DNA of 64,000 bases from Chloroflexota bacterium (GTDB taxonomy: Bacteria > Chloroflexota > Dehalococcoidia > Lucifugimonadales > GCA-2722455), in contig PBMB01000009.1 of assembly GCA_002722455.1 (NCBI GenBank), positions 44,765-108,764 of the forward strand. The letters are read 5' to 3'. Shown piece by piece: positions 25,957 through 35,691 of the stretch (position 1 is the first letter of the stretch; each line of letters begins with the position of its first letter). Both the position numbers and the translations under genes were made by a program. The notes beneath the pieces are model-generated. The model saw nothing but the letters and a program-made list of their open reading frames with translations. It was not told the DNA's origin and did no database searches.

Positions 25957-26748
25957 ATGTTATTAACAATAGATATAGGTAATACAACTACAAGTTTAGG
26001 ATTATTCGAAGAAACAGCAAACAAAGATAATACTTATAATCTTTTGCATAGATGGGATATATCAACATCTTTAAATAATACCCCTGACGAATATGGTAGT
26101 ACCATATCAAACTTAATAGGGATCAATGGATATACTGTTGAGCACATTAAATCCACATCAATATGTAGTGTGGTCCCATCGATCACTTCTACTTTTACTA
26201 AAATGTCTGAATTCTACTTTAATTGTTCACCACTAGTAATCGGAACAGGAATTAAAACTGGAATAAATATTTCATATGATAGTCCTCGTGACGTAGGTAC
26301 AGATAGAATAGTTGACGCTGCTGCTGCTCTACAGTTATACGGTGGTCCAGCTATAATAGTAGATCTAGGAACAGCAACTGTTTTCGATGCAATTGACGAA
26401 AAGGGTACATATCTAGGTGGAGCAATCACACCTGGCATAGAAATTGCAGCTGAAACCTTATTCCAGAAAGGATCTCAACTCCACAGAGTTGAATTAAAAG
26501 CACCGCCTCAAGCAATTGGGAAAAATACAATTCATTCTCTACAATCAGGTTTATTATTTGGATTTGCAGACCTGATACGAGGAATGATAAAACGATTTAA
26601 ATCTGAACTAAAAAATCCAGACACAACAGTTATAGGCACAGGTGGCTTGGTTCACGAAATCAATCAAAAAGAAAACTTATTTGACATTATTAATCCTAAC
26701 TTGACTATAACCGGACTAGCAATAATTTATAATTTAAACAAAAACTAA
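25957..26748 (+). CDS. coaX: Type III pantothenate kinase CoaX
   Basis: About 263 residues. It starts MLLTIDIGNTTTSLGLF, the actin-like ATPase phosphate-1 motif, followed by GTDRIVDAAAA and VDLGTATVFDAID and a LGGAITPGI segment. It phosphorylates pantothenate, the first step of CoA synthesis, and belongs to the ATP-insensitive type that needs a monovalent cation. The ATG at 25957 is preceded by GAAAGAA; a TTG 15 bases earlier is less likely. The CoaBC fusion gene follows after about 50 bases, so two CoA steps are adjacent. Confidence 0.95.
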   Translation: MLLTIDIGNTTTSLGLFEETANKDNTYNLLHRWDISTSLNNTPDEYGSTISNLIGINGYTVEHIKSTSICSVVPSITSTFTKMSEFYFNCSPLVIGTGIKTGINISYDSPRDVGTDRIVDAAAALQLYGGPAIIVDLGTATVFDAIDEKGTYLGGAITPGIEIAAETLFQKGSQLHRVELKAPPQAIGKNTIHSLQSGLLFGFADLIRGMIKRFKSELKNPDTTVIGTGGLVHEINQKENLFDIINPNLTITGLAIIYNLNKN

Positions 26749-26801
26749 AGAATTACTTTATAATACCAACGATATGTTATAAACTAACAATCAAAGATAT
26801 T

Positions 26802-28268
26802 ATGAATAGAAAAAAGAGCCCTACCAAACTTGTTAATTTAATTGCCGAAAAACTTAAAGCTGCACGAAAAGAAAAGAAAATGACGCAGGAACAAGTTGCC
26901 AACGCTATAGGAATTCACATTGTAACTTACGGTAATTATGAATTAGCTTCATATTCTCCTAGTTTAAAAATACTAGAGAAGTTAGCATTTTTATTTAATA
27001 AGCCAGAATCATGGTTTTTTGCAAAAGATCCTATTATTCAAAACAATCAACATCCATCTATTAATAACATGAATTTCAATTCCAACCTAATCGGTAAAAA
27101 AATTTTACTCGGAGTAACAGGCAGCATATCAATTTACAAAAGCCTATATCTAGCAAGCCAATTAAAACAGCGTGGAGCACTAGTAAAAGTCATAATGAGT
27201 GAATCTTCTCAAAAGTTTATCACTAGTCTTTCTTTTGAATATATTACTCAAGAAAAAGTTATTACTTCTCTTTTTGACATTTCTGAAAGTAATAATCATA
27301 TTTATAATGGCAATTGGGCAGATATAATTGTTGTTGCACCTGCTACGGTCCACACTATAGCAAGAATAGCTAATGGAATTGCAGATGATCCACTAGTTAC
27401 TACTATCTTAGGCTCTACTAAACCAAAACTTATTTTCCCTGCTATGGAATCAAATATGTGGGAGAATGATGCGACCCAATCAAATGTTCAAACACTTAAA
27501 TCAAGAGGATTTAGAATTATTGGTCCTGCTGAAGGTTATCTTGCATCAGGTAATATTGCAATGGGACGTATGTTAGAACCTGTAGATATAATTTCTTATA
27601 TATCTACAATATTAGGAGAAAAAGGAGATCTACGAGGTAAAACATTTGTTATAACTGCTGGACCAACTCGTGAACCTATAGATCCAATTAGGTATATATC
27701 TAATAATTCCTCCGGGAAAATGGGGTTTGCTCTAGCTCATGTTGCTAGAGATCGTGGTGCAAAAACTATATTAGTTACTGGCCCAACACAAATGACTGCA
27801 CCTATAGAAATTGATTCAATTCAGACTAATACTGCTCATGAGATGTACGAAACATTAAAAGAAGTTTGTATTAATGCTGATGTCTTAATTATGGCAGCCG
27901 CTGTATCTGACTGGACACCTACTAAAATGAAAAAGGAAAAAATTAAAAAATTTGGGAAAATGGATTTTACTCTTAAAACAAAACCAACATTAGATATCCT
28001 GAGTAATATTAACTATGATAATCTATTTAAAGTCGGTTTTGCTGCAGAAACAAAAAATCTTGAACAACATGCTAAACAAAAATTAATTGATAAAAACTTA
28101 GATGTAATTGTAGCAAATAATGTTACAGAAAAAGGTGCTGGTTTTTCGATAGATACCAATAAAGTTACAATAATAGATAATAAAGGTAATACATTAAAAT
28201 TAGGCATATTGTCTAAATATGAAGTTGCAAATCAAATAATCAACAAAATTACATCTATGATGAGTTAA
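26802..28268 (+). CDS. coaBC: XRE-type DNA-binding domain fused to CoaBC
   Basis: A 488-residue protein. Residues about 12-72 form a Cro/C1-type helix-turn-helix (LKAARKEKKMTQEQVANAIG, then YGNYELASYSPSLKILEKLA). After a short linker, residues about 97-270 are the flavoprotein 4'-phosphopantothenoylcysteine decarboxylase (GVTGSISIYKS, His166 in NNHIYNG, PAMESNMW, ATQSNVQTL). Residues about 278-488 are phosphopantothenate-cysteine ligase (ITAGPTREPIDPIRYISN, AAAVSDWTP, KTKPTLDIL). At the position of the decarboxylase Cys (ACG in E. coli) it reads ASG. The frame is continuous and no ribosome site precedes the enzyme part, so the fusion is real. Autoregulation by CoA supply is a plausible inference. 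Confidence 0.9.
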   Translation: MNRKKSPTKLVNLIAEKLKAARKEKKMTQEQVANAIGIHIVTYGNYELASYSPSLKILEKLAFLFNKPESWFFAKDPIIQNNQHPSINNMNFNSNLIGKKILLGVTGSISIYKSLYLASQLKQRGALVKVIMSESSQKFITSLSFEYITQEKVITSLFDISESNNHIYNGNWADIIVVAPATVHTIARIANGIADDPLVTTILGSTKPKLIFPAMESNMWENDATQSNVQTLKSRGFRIIGPAEGYLASGNIAMGRMLEPVDIISYISTILGEKGDLRGKTFVITAGPTREPIDPIRYISNNSSGKMGFALAHVARDRGAKTILVTGPTQMTAPIEIDSIQTNTAHEMYETLKEVCINADVLIMAAAVSDWTPTKMKKEKIKKFGKMDFTLKTKPTLDILSNINYDNLFKVGFAAETKNLEQHAKQKLIDKNLDVIVANNVTEKGAGFSIDTNKVTIIDNKGNTLKLGILSKYEVANQIINKITSMMS

Positions 28269-28315
28269 TAAATGAACAGTAATAATATTAAGCTATATAT
28301 GAAAAGGAATTTGTA

Positions 28316-30979
28316 ATGAATCAATCAGATTCCATAAACAATATCCCTAAAGTATATGTTCCAGATCAAACAGAAAAAAATATATATGATTTTTGGAAAA
28401 ATGGAGGATATTTTAAACCATCTGTAAAATCTACAAAAAAACCATTTATCATTATTATGCCTCCTCCTAATGTCACAGGAGAATTGCATATGGGCCATGC
28501 TTTAACAACTGCATTACAAGATCTAATGGTAAGATGGCGACGTATGAAAGGTCATCCTACCCTCTATTTACCAGGAACAGACCATGCAGGCATAGCAACG
28601 CAAGTTGTTGTTGAAAGAATGCTATCAAAAAAAAATATTTCACGCCATACTTTAGGTAGAGAAGCTTTTGTTGATGAGATTTGGAAATGGGTCCGGCAAT
28701 ATGGAGATAGAATTTATAACCAACTAGAAAGCTTAGGAGCTTCATGTGATTGGGAAAGGAAATCATTCACTCTTGATCCTGATCCTTCTAAAGCCGTACG
28801 AACTACTTTTGTAAACCTTTATAATAAAGGACTAATTTATAGAGGTGAAAGAATTGTAACTTGGTGTCCACGATGTTCTACAGCATTATCAGATCTTGAA
28901 ATTAATCATAAAAACAAAGATTCAAATTTGTACTTTATTAAATATAAACTATCAACTACGGATGATTTTATTACCATTGCTACAACTCGCCCTGAAACTA
29001 TACTTGCAGATACAGGAATAGCAGTAAATCCTGAAGACGAAAGACACCAGCATCTCATTGGTAAACAAGTTAATGTACCCCTTACTAAACGAAAAATATC
29101 TATAATTGCAGATGATATTGTTGGAATGGAATTTGGAACCGGAATATTAAAAGTAACTCCTGGTCACGACCCCATTGATTTTGAAATTGGACAAAGACAT
29201 AATCTCAAAACAATTAATATATTAGATACTTCAGGATTAATGAACTCTAACGCTCAGGAATATAAGGGGAAAGACCCTCAAACTGTTCGTTCTGAAATTG
29301 TACAAAATTTAGCTGATTTAGAACAAATAGAGAAAATAATTCCTTATAACCATTCAGTTGGTCATTGTAGCAGGTGCGATGATGTAGTTGAACCTATTAT
29401 CAGCAAACAATGGTTTGTAAAAATGGAACCCATTGCAAAACCTGCAATTGAAGCAGTAAAAAATAAAGAAATTCGTATAATCCCTAATCATTTCTCAAAA
29501 ATTTATTTCAACTGGATGAGTAATATTAAAGATTGGTGTATTAGTAGACAATTATGGTGGGGCCATCGAATTCCAGTTTGGTATTGTAGTGAGTGTGATC
29601 AATTAACGATCCAAATTACAGATCCTACAAACTGTCATAATTGTAATAGTACATCTATTAACCAAGATCCAGATGTATTAGATACTTGGTTTAGCTCTGC
29701 ACTATGGCCTCATTCAACGTTAGGTTGGCCAGAACACACTGAAGATTTAGATAAATTCTACCCAACTTCAGTACTAGAAACTGGTCACGATATACTCTTT
29801 TTCTGGGTTGCTCGTATGATAATGATGGGTATTGAAAACACAGGAACTATTCCTTTTGATACCGTATACCTGCATGGACTAGTCCGCGATACAAAAGGAA
29901 TAAAAATGAGTAAAACAAAAGGAAATGTCACTGATCCTCTAGATATAGTCAAAACATATGGATCTGATGCACTAAGACTATCCTTAACAAGCGGAACCAG
30001 TGCAGGTAATGATATGCGACTTAATGAATCAAGATTACAAGCAAGTCGTAATTTTGCCAATAAACTTTGGAATGCTTTCAGATTTGTTAATTCAAAAATT
30101 GAGAACAATTCAGTAAATTATTCAAATGATATAGCTAAAAACCTGACTCATTTAGAAGATCGTTGGATACTATCAAGATTACAAAACACGATTGAAAATG
30201 TAAATAATTTATTAGAAACATACCAAATTGGTGAAGCACAAAAACAAATTCAGGATTTTTTCTGGTCTGAATATTGTGATTGGTATTTAGAATTTGTTAA
30301 ATTAAGAAAATCATCTGCTACGCCAACCCTATATCATGTATTGGTAGCAAATCTAAAACTTTTGCATCCATTTGCACCATTTATTACTGAAACAATTTGG
30401 CAAATATTATCCAAACAAATGCCTTCAGATGAGACAAACGATATTCCTCTAATAATAACTGAATTCCCTACAAAAAACTCAGCATTTGTTGATACAAAAG
30501 CAGAAAATGATATATCTATAATAATCGAGATCATACACACAATTAGAAATCTAAGAAGTGATCTTCAAATACCTCATAAATCATCATTAAAAGCAAATAT
30601 CAACATTGGAACAAAAAATAAACTAATAGACCAAGAACAAAATGTCATAAAATCATTATCTGGTCTTAATGAAATCAACATTTCAGTAGAGAAAACAAAT
30701 ATTGAAAAACCCCCTAATCAAATTACTCTAGTTTTAAGTAACGGAACAATTACAATCCAATTTGAACAAACAGTTAACTTAGAAAAACAATATAAAAAAC
30801 TAGGTGATGAATTAATTAAAATAGACCCACATATCCATAGGTTAGTTCGCATGATCAAAGATAAATCATTCATCAATAAAGCTCCAGAAGAAGTGGTCAT
30901 TAAAACAAAAGATCAATTGAAAAATCTGGAAAACCGGAAAATCAGAATCAATAACTTAATAAAAAATATAACAATCTAA
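28316..30979 (+). CDS. valS: Valyl-tRNA synthetase
   Basis: An 887-residue class I synthetase with PPPNVTGELHMGHA (49-62; the HIGH element is HMGH), the editing domain with TTRPETILADTGIAVNP, DILFFWVARMIMMG and the KMSKTKGN signature. The C-terminal coiled-coil arm follows the anticodon-binding domain (LEFVKLRKS, HPFAPFITETIWQ). Length is standard. AAAAGGA lies upstream of the ATG. Its stop directly abuts that of the convergent unknown gene. Confidence 0.98.
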   Translation: MNQSDSINNIPKVYVPDQTEKNIYDFWKNGGYFKPSVKSTKKPFIIIMPPPNVTGELHMGHALTTALQDLMVRWRRMKGHPTLYLPGTDHAGIATQVVVERMLSKKNISRHTLGREAFVDEIWKWVRQYGDRIYNQLESLGASCDWERKSFTLDPDPSKAVRTTFVNLYNKGLIYRGERIVTWCPRCSTALSDLEINHKNKDSNLYFIKYKLSTTDDFITIATTRPETILADTGIAVNPEDERHQHLIGKQVNVPLTKRKISIIADDIVGMEFGTGILKVTPGHDPIDFEIGQRHNLKTINILDTSGLMNSNAQEYKGKDPQTVRSEIVQNLADLEQIEKIIPYNHSVGHCSRCDDVVEPIISKQWFVKMEPIAKPAIEAVKNKEIRIIPNHFSKIYFNWMSNIKDWCISRQLWWGHRIPVWYCSECDQLTIQITDPTNCHNCNSTSINQDPDVLDTWFSSALWPHSTLGWPEHTEDLDKFYPTSVLETGHDILFFWVARMIMMGIENTGTIPFDTVYLHGLVRDTKGIKMSKTKGNVTDPLDIVKTYGSDALRLSLTSGTSAGNDMRLNESRLQASRNFANKLWNAFRFVNSKIENNSVNYSNDIAKNLTHLEDRWILSRLQNTIENVNNLLETYQIGEAQKQIQDFFWSEYCDWYLEFVKLRKSSATPTLYHVLVANLKLLHPFAPFITETIWQILSKQMPSDETNDIPLIITEFPTKNSAFVDTKAENDISIIIEIIHTIRNLRSDLQIPHKSSLKANINIGTKNKLIDQEQNVIKSLSGLNEINISVEKTNIEKPPNQITLVLSNGTITIQFEQTVNLEKQYKKLGDELIKIDPHIHRLVRMIKDKSFINKAPEEVVIKTKDQLKNLENRKIRINNLIKNITI

Positions 30980-31690
30980 TCATACTAAACTATTCTTCAA
31001 CAAAACTAAGTCGTTATAATTCAGCTCTTTTTCTGCTAAAATTAGTTTCTTTTTTGACATCTTTTCTAGTTGCAATAATCCTTTTTGAGTATCACTAGCA
31101 ATTTTTGCACTATCAGAAAAAGATAACCTATATTTAAATAACCAATAAGTAAATTCTTTCAATCTTTGTAATGAGATTTCATTTCTGTAAAAATCACCTT
31201 TTTGCAATAAAAAAGATTTTAATAATTCTTCTCTAGACTTCCCATAAATCTCAAAATATGCATCATCAGTAAAATCATTCATATCAGTAAAACTATTACT
31301 TATATGTCTTTTTTGTATCTCAAGTTCTAATGCCATTTGTAAAGATGATTCAATAGTAACTCCATAAAAATAATTTAAATAACCACGAAACTTGTCTGTG
31401 CCTAATATAGATTTAAATTCATTTAGGTGAAAAGATTCTGGAAATTCATTATAAAAAAGTAGATTTTTTAGTTCTCGTTCAGGTAGCAAATCATTTACAA
31501 CACCACATATTCTTTCAGCTAATAAAATCCAATCAAATGCCTCTCCTTCAATAAGATAAATATACTCTCTACCACGATATATTTCAGTTGGAATTTCCCA
31601 CACTGATATAGTTTCAAAAAGAGAATGTATCCAAGAATCGCCTTTAAGTAATGAATTCTTGAAATTATTAAGAAGCTCAGATTTTTTCAT
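30980..31690 (-). CDS. Hypothetical protein downstream of secA
   Basis: A 236-residue, probably alpha-helical cytosolic protein rich in Glu, Lys and Leu, without signal peptide, membrane segment or recognised motif. It contains WIHSLFETISVWEIP, EGEAFDWILLAERIC, HLNEFKSILG and FTYWLFKYRLSFSDSAKIA. The start is ATG, 30 bases after the secA stop, so it is probably co-transcribed with prs and secA. I do not recognise the family. Confidence 0.7.
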   Translation of the reverse strand: MKKSELLNNFKNSLLKGDSWIHSLFETISVWEIPTEIYRGREYIYLIEGEAFDWILLAERICGVVNDLLPERELKNLLFYNEFPESFHLNEFKSILGTDKFRGYLNYFYGVTIESSLQMALELEIQKRHISNSFTDMNDFTDDAYFEIYGKSREELLKSFLLQKGDFYRNEISLQRLKEFTYWLFKYRLSFSDSAKIASDTQKGLLQLEKMSKKKLILAEKELNYNDLVLLKNSLV

Positions 31691-31720
31691 CGATCAAATA
31701 TTAGAAGTAACGGCACAAAA

Positions 31721-34369
31721 TTATAATGCCCCATGACATTTTTTATATTTCTTCCCACTATTACAATAACAAGGTTCATTTCTTCCTAATTTTCGATTAT
31801 TCGAACCTACAGCAGATAATACCTTAGTGTCCTTATCATTGTTTCCATTATTATAGTATTTTTGACCTTGACTACTTGTTTTTCGTTTATTAAAACTATT
31901 CTCTGGTGAAATTTGATTTTTTGAACCATCAGCAATGTAAAAAACAGTTCTTGTAACCTGATATCTTATACGATCCATTAAAGACTGGAACATTGAATGT
32001 CCTTCTCTTTTATACATTACTAAAGGATCTCGTTGTCCATAAGCCTGCAGTCCAATTCCTGTTCTCAAATTTTCCATAGATGTTAAATGCTGTACCCATT
32101 GAGTGTCAACAATTCTTAAAATTAATTGTCTCTCAATTGAACGTAATGTATCGTCAGTAATGATACCTTCTAAATTATTATATTGAAATTCAAAATATTC
32201 CATAATTTTACCAATCAAACGATCAGCAAAAGACTCATCACCTCTTTTTTCAATCTCCTCAAAATCATTGAATGGAATAATTGAATGAATTTCTGATTTT
32301 AAGGTCTCTGGAATATCTGAATTTTTAGATAAATCATATCTTCCAACTATATTTCTAACTTCCTCATCTACCATAACTAATACGTTAGATTTGAAATTCT
32401 CACCCTCTAATAAGCTATTTTTTTCTTTATAAATCACTTCTCGGTGGGTATTAATAACATCATCATATTCAACCAAATGCTTACGTAAATCAAAATGAAA
32501 GCCCTCAACTCTAATTTGAGCACGTTCTATTTGTTTACCAATTGTTCCATGTTCTATGGGAGCATCTTCTTCCATACCAACCCAATCCATCACAGCCTTG
32601 ATTTTATCACCACCAAATCTTTTCATTAAATCATCATCTAAAGCCACAAAAAACCTTGAACTTCCTGGATCTCCCTGGCGACCTGCTCTCCCACGTAACT
32701 GATTATCTATACGTCGGGCTTCATGCCTTTGAGTTCCTATTATATGTAAGCCCCCCGCTTGAATTACTTGTTGATGCAAACGATTCCATTCTTGTGATGT
32801 TATTTTCAAATCATCTGGATTGCCACCAAGTATAATATCAGTACCACGTCCTGCCATATTGGTAGCTACAGTAACTGCACCTGGCCGACCTGCTTGAGCA
32901 ATTATACCTGCCTCCTTTTCCACTTCTTTAGCATTTAAAACTTGATGAGATATCTTTTTATTGGTTAATAATTTACTAACCAATTCAGATTGTGCTATTT
33001 CAGTAGTTCCAATTAAAACTGGCTGTCCTTTTTTTTGACAATCAATCACTTCTTTCACTACTGCATCATATTTGATTTTTTGAGATTTAAATATAAAATC
33101 ATTATGATCTTCACGAATCATGGGAAGATTAGTAGGTATTTCTATAACATCCAATTTATATATTTTCCAAAACTCTTCTGATTCAGTAACTGCCGTACCT
33201 GTCATTCCAGATAATTTAGAATACATTCTGAAAAAATTCTGTAAAGTAATTGTTGCATATGTAATTGTTTCTCTCTGAATATTAAGATTTTCTTTAGCTT
33301 CAAGTGCTTGATGTAATCCATCTGAATATCTGCGACCTGGCATTAATCTCCCTGTAAATTCATCAACAATCACAATTTGTCCATCTTTTACAACATATTT
33401 TTTATCTTTCTCGAATACAGCAGTTGCACGCAATGCATTTTCGACAAAATGAACACCTTTTGAGTTATCAGGATCATATAAGTTATCTACCCCCATAAGA
33501 TTCTCAACCTTACGCACACCCTCAAGAGACAATGATACAGATTGATGTTTATCATCAATCTGAAAATCTTCACCATTTATTAATCCTTTAACCAAACGAG
33601 AATATCTCTTATATTCGCTTCCAGTATCTTCCGAAGGTCCACTGATAATTAACGGAGTACGAGCCTCGTCAATTAAAATATTATCAACCTCATCTATCAC
33701 TGCATAAGACAATTCACCTTGTACACGATCATCTAAATTAACAACCATATTGTCTCTAAGGTAATCAAATCCAAATTCACTATTTGTACCATATACAATA
33801 TCGCATTGGTAAGCCTCTTTCCTCTCAACAGACCTAATAAATTCAAAACCTTTATTATTTTCTTTGGCTTCATTTTGAAATATATAAGCAGAATTATTTT
33901 GTAAGATCCCAACAGACATCCCTAATAAATCATATACAGGTCCCATCCATTGAGGATCACGTCTTGCAAGATAATCATTAACAGTTACTATATGAACAGA
34001 GTCACCAGTAAGAGAATTCAAATATGCGGGTAGGGTAGCTACTAAAGTTTTACCTTCTCCTGTCCTCATCTCAGCAATATTACCCTGGTGTAAAACTATG
34101 CCACCAATTATTTGAGCATCAAAATGACGTAATCCTATAGCTTGTTTAGCTGCTTCTCTAACTAAAGCAAAAGCTTCAGGAAGTAAATCATCGAGTGTTG
34201 CTCCATCCTGAAATCTTTCTTTAAACCTGAGGGTTTCTTCTGAAAATAATTCCTTATTACAATCAACAAATCTAGACTCAAGATCATTGATTTGCTTAAG
34301 TAATTTATTATACTTACGTATTTCTTTTTGACTAGAGGAACCGAAAATACGTTTAAGTGTTTTTAACAT
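31721..34369 (-). CDS. secA: Preprotein translocase ATPase SecA
   Basis: An 882-residue SecA. It has Walker A MRTGEGKTLVATL near residue 100, the DEVD box in YAVIDEVDNILIDEARTPLI, and the second ATPase lobe with ATNMAGRGTDIILGG and QLRGRAGRQGDPGSSRF. The C-terminal zinc finger has Cys867, Cys869, Cys878 and His879 for SecB or ribosome contact. It drives export through SecYEG. It follows prs by about 20 bases. Confidence 0.98.
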   Translation of the reverse strand: MLKTLKRIFGSSSQKEIRKYNKLLKQINDLESRFVDCNKELFSEETLRFKERFQDGATLDDLLPEAFALVREAAKQAIGLRHFDAQIIGGIVLHQGNIAEMRTGEGKTLVATLPAYLNSLTGDSVHIVTVNDYLARRDPQWMGPVYDLLGMSVGILQNNSAYIFQNEAKENNKGFEFIRSVERKEAYQCDIVYGTNSEFGFDYLRDNMVVNLDDRVQGELSYAVIDEVDNILIDEARTPLIISGPSEDTGSEYKRYSRLVKGLINGEDFQIDDKHQSVSLSLEGVRKVENLMGVDNLYDPDNSKGVHFVENALRATAVFEKDKKYVVKDGQIVIVDEFTGRLMPGRRYSDGLHQALEAKENLNIQRETITYATITLQNFFRMYSKLSGMTGTAVTESEEFWKIYKLDVIEIPTNLPMIREDHNDFIFKSQKIKYDAVVKEVIDCQKKGQPVLIGTTEIAQSELVSKLLTNKKISHQVLNAKEVEKEAGIIAQAGRPGAVTVATNMAGRGTDIILGGNPDDLKITSQEWNRLHQQVIQAGGLHIIGTQRHEARRIDNQLRGRAGRQGDPGSSRFFVALDDDLMKRFGGDKIKAVMDWVGMEEDAPIEHGTIGKQIERAQIRVEGFHFDLRKHLVEYDDVINTHREVIYKEKNSLLEGENFKSNVLVMVDEEVRNIVGRYDLSKNSDIPETLKSEIHSIIPFNDFEEIEKRGDESFADRLIGKIMEYFEFQYNNLEGIITDDTLRSIERQLILRIVDTQWVQHLTSMENLRTGIGLQAYGQRDPLVMYKREGHSMFQSLMDRIRYQVTRTVFYIADGSKNQISPENSFNKRKTSSQGQKYYNNGNNDKDTKVLSAVGSNNRKLGRNEPCYCNSGKKYKKCHGAL

Positions 34370-34389
34370 AATAATCTCCTGGATTATTA

Positions 34390-35340
34390 TTAATTTTCAA
34401 ACATCGCACCAACAGATAATCCGTTATGTATACGGTGTATAGCTTCACCTAACATTTGAGAGATTGACACAATTTTAATCTTACTCATGACTCTATCAGT
34501 ATTTAAGGGTAATGTGTCTGTAACAACAATCTCTTTAATAACACTATTATCAAGTGTTTCATAAACATCCCCTGAAAATACTGGATGTACTGCAGTACAG
34601 TATATATCTTCTGCTCCAAATTGCTTTAAAACATTTGCAGCAGCAATTACACTATTTCCAGTATCAATTTCATCATCAACAATCAAAGCAGAAGATCCTT
34701 CAACATTACCAATCAAATTCATCGCTTCAACTTTACCTGAATTACCAAACCGACTTTTTTCAATTATTACAATAGGTTTATCTAATAATTCTGCCATATC
34801 TCGTGCTCGTTTAGCAGCACCAATATCAGTAGCAGCTATAACTAATTTATTTATTTTTTTATTTATATAATATTTTGAAAGAGTTTGAATCGCAGAAAGC
34901 TCATCCAAAGGAATATTAAAAAACCCTTGAATCTGTCCAGCATGCAAATTGAGAGTAAGTACTCTGTCAGCTCCTGAAATACTAATGAAATCAGCAATTA
35001 ATCGTGCAGTTATTGCCACACGAGGTTGATCTTTTTTATCAGTTCTACCATAACCATAATAAGGAATTACAGCAGTAATTCTACCTGCAGATGCTCTTCT
35101 GGCAGCATCAATCATAATAAGCAATTCCATAATATTATCATTAACAGGTCTTGTAATAGGTTGTATCAGGAAAACATCCTTTTCTCTAATATTTTCCAGA
35201 TATTTTACAAAAGATTCATCATTGCTAAATTTAAAAAGATCACACTTACCCATGGGAATATTTAAATAAGATGCAATATCATTACCAAGTTGAGTATGTG
35301 CATTACCAGAAAAAACTTTCAGATCTTCAAATAAAGGCAT
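34390..35340 (-). CDS. prs: Ribose-phosphate pyrophosphokinase
   Basis: A 316-residue class I PRPP synthetase with LKVFSGNAHTQLG, FSNDESFV, TAVIPYYGYGRTDKKDQP, LNLHAGQIQGFFNIPLDEL, the flexible-loop KSR and the PRPP-binding IVDDEIDTGNS. It makes PRPP for nucleotide, histidine and NAD synthesis. It is the first gene of a leftward prs-secA-unknown unit. Confidence 0.97.
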   Translation of the reverse strand: MPLFEDLKVFSGNAHTQLGNDIASYLNIPMGKCDLFKFSNDESFVKYLENIREKDVFLIQPITRPVNDNIMELLIMIDAARRASAGRITAVIPYYGYGRTDKKDQPRVAITARLIADFISISGADRVLTLNLHAGQIQGFFNIPLDELSAIQTLSKYYINKKINKLVIAATDIGAAKRARDMAELLDKPIVIIEKSRFGNSGKVEAMNLIGNVEGSSALIVDDEIDTGNSVIAAANVLKQFGAEDIYCTAVHPVFSGDVYETLDNSVIKEIVVTDTLPLNTDRVMSKIKIVSISQMLGEAIHRIHNGLSVGAMFEN

Positions 35341-35388
35341 ATTTACACCAACTTTTTAAATTATATTTCTTTAGAATATACTATTTGG

Positions 35389-35397
35389 ATTATAGCA
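35389..35397 (-). promoter_or_regulatory. Extended -10 promoter of prs-secA
   Basis: On the minus strand TGCTATAAT gives a perfect -10 with a TGN extension, about 50 bases upstream of the prs ATG. The -35 region has no good match. Confidence 0.55.
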
Positions 35398-35468
35398 TAA
35401 ACAGATATCAGCTAGAGTATAAATAGTAACAAAATCAATCATAAGCAAAATAATAATTCCGAAATATT

Positions 35469-35497
35469 TTGACAAAATAAAATTTTTCTCATAATAT
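35469..35497 (+). promoter_or_regulatory. Sigma-70 promoter of the cysH leader
   Basis: TTGACA (35469-35474), a 17-base spacer and TAATAT (35492-35497) form one of the best promoter matches in the window. Transcription would begin near 35504, leaving a leader of about 190 bases before cysH. Confidence 0.75.
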
Positions 35498-35527
35498 TTA
35501 TATTGAGTATTATATGAAAAATTGTTT

Positions 35528-35607
35528 GTGTAAAACCTAGATTTATTAGGGGGAAATATATACGGAGTCGTTGGCTCCTATATTTAATGTATTACTAAAA
35601 ATTACAC
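35528..35607 (+). ncRNA. Structured leader of the sulfate assimilation operon (candidate riboswitch)
   Basis: A closing helix GTGTAA/TTACAC (35528-35533 with 35602-35607) encloses two hairpins. The first is short: CCTA/TAGG (35536-35539 with 35547-35550). The second is long: AAATATA pairs with TATATTT (35554-35560 with 35579-35585) and, after a TAC bulge, GGAGTC pairs with GGCTCC around a GTT loop. A terminator follows. A GGGGG run at 35549-35553 could pair with CCTCC in the terminator's 5' arm, giving an antiterminator. It does not match the SAM-I, SAM-II, SAH, T-box or TPP consensus as I remember them. Could instead be an independent small RNA. Confidence 0.5.
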
Positions 35608-35635
35608 TAATCTGTATAAATTTAAAGAGACTTAG

Positions 35636-35670
35636 ACCTCCAGAACTAAATATTTTGGAGGTTTTTTATT
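35636..35670 (+). terminator. Intrinsic terminator before cysH
   Basis: ACCTCCA (35636-35642) pairs perfectly with TGGAGGT (35656-35662) across a 13-base loop and runs into TTTTTT. It stands 22-30 bases upstream of the cysH ATG, inside the transcript of the promoter at 35469-35497. It must therefore be bypassed for cysH expression, which is the layout of an attenuator. Confidence 0.75.
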
Positions 35671-35691
35671 TCTAATAAGAAAAAGATATAA

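Noticed and set aside
35500-35690. SAM-I, SAM-II, SAH or T-box identity for the cysH leader
   Set aside because: None of the conserved core sequences that I know for these classes can be found; left as unidentified.
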